Of a DNA stretch of 7,336 nucleotides, positions 5,763 to 7,336 are shown in pieces; the stretch's first letter is position 1; each line of letters starts with the position of its first letter. The notes below the pieces were generated by a model. The model was not told the DNA's origin. It did no database searches and worked only from the letters and a program-made list of their open reading frames with translations. Location: assembly GCA_013693915.1 (NCBI GenBank), contig CP059264.1:196296-203631 (forward strand). Direction: 5' to 3'. The translations under genes and the position numbers were made by a program. This DNA is from Dechloromonas sp. (GTDB taxonomy: Bacteria; Pseudomonadota; Gammaproteobacteria; Burkholderiales; Rhodocyclaceae).

Positions 5763-7336
5763 TCAGAACTCCAGCGGGTCGACCTCGAGGTGCCAGCGCA
5801 GCTTCGCCGGAACCTTGATCGCTTCGATGGCTTCCCGCCAGCGCGGCAGGAAGGCCTGGAGCGCGGGACGCGATCGCGATTCGACGAGCAACTGGCCGCG
5901 CTCGAGATTGGCCAGCCGCGACAGCTTCATCGGAACCGGATCGTAGAGGACGATGCCGCCGTGCTCGCGCACGACCGGCAGGGCGCAGGCGGTGGTCAGG
6001 AAGGCGATCGCCGCCGCCATCTCCGGCGCCTCGGCGCGCAGCATGGCCTGGAAGGCATACGGCGGGAATCCGGCCTGCTCGCGCTCGCGCAGGAGCGCCG
6101 CGGCGAAGCCCGGGTAATCGTGGGCGACCAGCGCCGCGTAGAGGGGGTGATCGGGGTACTGCGTCTGGATCAGCACCTCGCCCTCGAGTTCGGCGCGTCC
6201 TGCCCGCCCCGCCACCTGCATCAACTGGGCGAACAGGCGTTCGGGCGCGCGCCAGTCGGCGGCGAACAGGGCGGCGTCGGCCCCGAGAACGCCGACCAGG
6301 GTCAGCTTCGGGAAGTCGTGGCCCTTTGCCAGCATTTGCGTGCCGACCAGGATGTCGGCAGCGCCGCCGTGGATGCGTTCGAGCATCGTCTCCCACTGCC
6401 TGCGGCTCCTGACCGAGTCGCGGTCGACGCGCAGGATGCGCGCGTCCGGGAAATGCTCGCGCAACCATAGTTCGAGCCGCTGCGTGCCGCGGCCGAAGGG
6501 GTGGATGTCCTGATTGCCGCAGGTCGGGCAGGCTTTCGGCACGCGCGCCTCGAATCCGCAGTGATGACAGCGCAGGCGCCGGTCAGCCAGATGCAGGACG
6601 AGATTGGCGGCACACCGCTGGCAGCGCGACACCCAGCCGCAGGCCGCACAAGCCAGCACCGGCGCATAGCCACGGCGATTGAGGAAGACCAGGCTTTGCT
6701 CGCCGCGCTCCAGCCGCGCGCCGATCGCGGCGGTCAGCGGTTCGCTGACGCCATCGTGCAGCACCATTTTTCGCGTGTCGAGCAGGTGGACCGCGGGCAA
6801 CCTGGCTTCCGGGTTGGCCCGCTCGAGCAGTGTCAGCAGGCCGTAGCGGCGACCCTGGGCATTGGCCCAGGACTCCAGCGACGGCGTTGCCGAGCCGAGC
6901 ACGACGGGAATTCCCCGCTGGTGCGCGCGAAAGACCGCCACATCGCGCGCCGAGTAGCGCATGCCATCCTGCTGCTTGAACGAAGGGTCGTGCTCCTCGT
7001 CGACGACGATCAGGCCAAGCCGCGGCATCGGCGCAAAGATCGCCAGTCGCGTCCCGAGAACGATACCTGCCTCACCGGAGAACGCGGCCCGCCAGTTGCG
7101 CTCGCGTGCGGCTTCGGCCAGTTCGCTGTGCAGCGAAACGACGACACTTTCCGGAAAGCGCCCCCGCACCCTGCCCTCGAGCTGCGGCGTCAGGTTGATT
7201 TCCGGGACCAGCAGCAGGACCTGCCTGCCGGTCGCCAGCGCTCGCTCGATCAGGCGGAGATACACTTCGGTCTTGCCGCTGCCGGTCACTCCGTGGAGCA
7301 GATGCGCGGAAAATCCGGCCTGCAGGTCGACCCGGC
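5763..7336 (-). CDS. priA: Primosomal protein N' (PriA replication-restart helicase), N-terminus outside the window
   Basis: PriA is a 3'-5' superfamily 2 DNA helicase that recognises abandoned replication forks and loads DnaB through PriB/DnaT or PriC. The window holds about 524 codons: everything from just before Walker A to the C-terminus. The frame continues past the right edge, so the GTG at 7289-7287 is the internal Val of GVTGSGKTE and not a start. Counting from that Val as 1, I see Walker A (to residue 8), DEEH at 97-100, LGSATPSLESW at 131-141 and VGTQMLAKGHDFP at 315-327. Motif VI QVAGRAGR lies at 358-365. Eight cysteines (214, 217, 223, 226, 241, 244, 254, 257) form the two zinc sites inserted in the helicase. 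It ends HLEVDPLEF, as typical for PriA. The missing part is the 3'-end-binding and winged-helix region. It converges on the MFS gene with no clear terminator between. Confidence 0.97.
   Translation of the reverse strand, partial: RVDLQAGFSAHLLHGVTGSGKTEVYLRLIERALATGRQVLLLVPEINLTPQLEGRVRGRFPESVVVSLHSELAEAARERNWRAAFSGEAGIVLGTRLAIFAPMPRLGLIVVDEEHDPSFKQQDGMRYSARDVAVFRAHQRGIPVVLGSATPSLESWANAQGRRYGLLTLLERANPEARLPAVHLLDTRKMVLHDGVSEPLTAAIGARLERGEQSLVFLNRRGYAPVLACAACGWVSRCQRCAANLVLHLADRRLRCHHCGFEARVPKACPTCGNQDIHPFGRGTQRLELWLREHFPDARILRVDRDSVRSRRQWETMLERIHGGAADILVGTQMLAKGHDFPKLTLVGVLGADAALFAADWRAPERLFAQLMQVAGRAGRAELEGEVLIQTQYPDHPLYAALVAHDYPGFAAALLREREQAGFPPYAFQAMLRAEAPEMAAAIAFLTTACALPVVREHGGIVLYDPVPMKLSRLANLERGQLLVESRSRPALQAFLPRWREAIEAIKVPAKLRWHLEVDPLEF

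Noticed and set aside
5750..5766. Near-palindrome CTGAACCCTGGGGTCAG spanning the MFS and priA stops, considered as a bidirectional terminator
   Set aside because: The stem is short with one mismatch, the loop is tiny and no T run follows on either strand. Part of the symmetry comes simply from opposed stop codons.
4562..5818. 418-codon plus-strand open frame over the MFS gene
   Set aside because: It is an Arg-rich shadow of the MFS frame, and the MFS frame has motif A, twelve membrane segments and a coupled start with a Shine-Dalgarno.
7287..7289. GTG as the priA start codon
   Set aside because: It is the Val inside GVTGSGKTE, and the frame continues in PriA-like sequence to the window edge.

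Overview
The window is gene-dense, GC-rich (clearly well above 60 % G+C by eye) bacterial chromosome with no mobile element, RNA gene or CRISPR array that I can see. A DUF1840 protein (a family I know from Burkholderiales/Rhodocyclales), a type I MurB, a cytochrome c5-like protein and the general codon use point to a betaproteobacterium, plausibly Rhodocyclaceae. That placement is inference; no marker rRNA is present.

Layout from left to right. The last 57 codons of an unidentified gene overlap the start of murB (peptidoglycan precursor synthesis). murB converges on, and overlaps by 26 bp, a minus-strand exported N-acetylmuramoyl-L-alanine amidase (peptidoglycan turnover). Divergent from the amidase is a small periplasmic cytochrome c5-like monohaem protein, with a plausible sigma-70 promoter lying over the amidase start. 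It converges on a minus-strand DUF1840 gene whose start is fixed by a strong Shine-Dalgarno. A 227-bp intergenic stretch holds an inverted repeat, a direct repeat and a TGACGTCA palindrome. It separates DUF1840 from a plus-strand cluster of a ROK sugar kinase (close to E. coli Mak fructokinase), a YiiM-type MOSC protein and a 12-TM major facilitator transporter; the last two overlap by one base (TGATG). The transporter ends 9 bp from the stop of minus-strand priA (replication restart helicase), which runs off the right edge and lacks its N-terminal DNA-binding region here.

Most of the window is ordinary housekeeping content. The most notable signal is a near-perfect ParB-binding centromere sequence (parS; core GTTCCACGTGAAAC at 4512-4525), embedded in the variable, proline-rich 3' tail of the MOSC gene. 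If real, it marks this locus as part of the chromosome-partition region near oriC. A second small novelty is an in-frame 9-bp tandem duplication in murB that adds a Pro-Thr-Pro unit where the E. coli protein, as I recall it, has only one.
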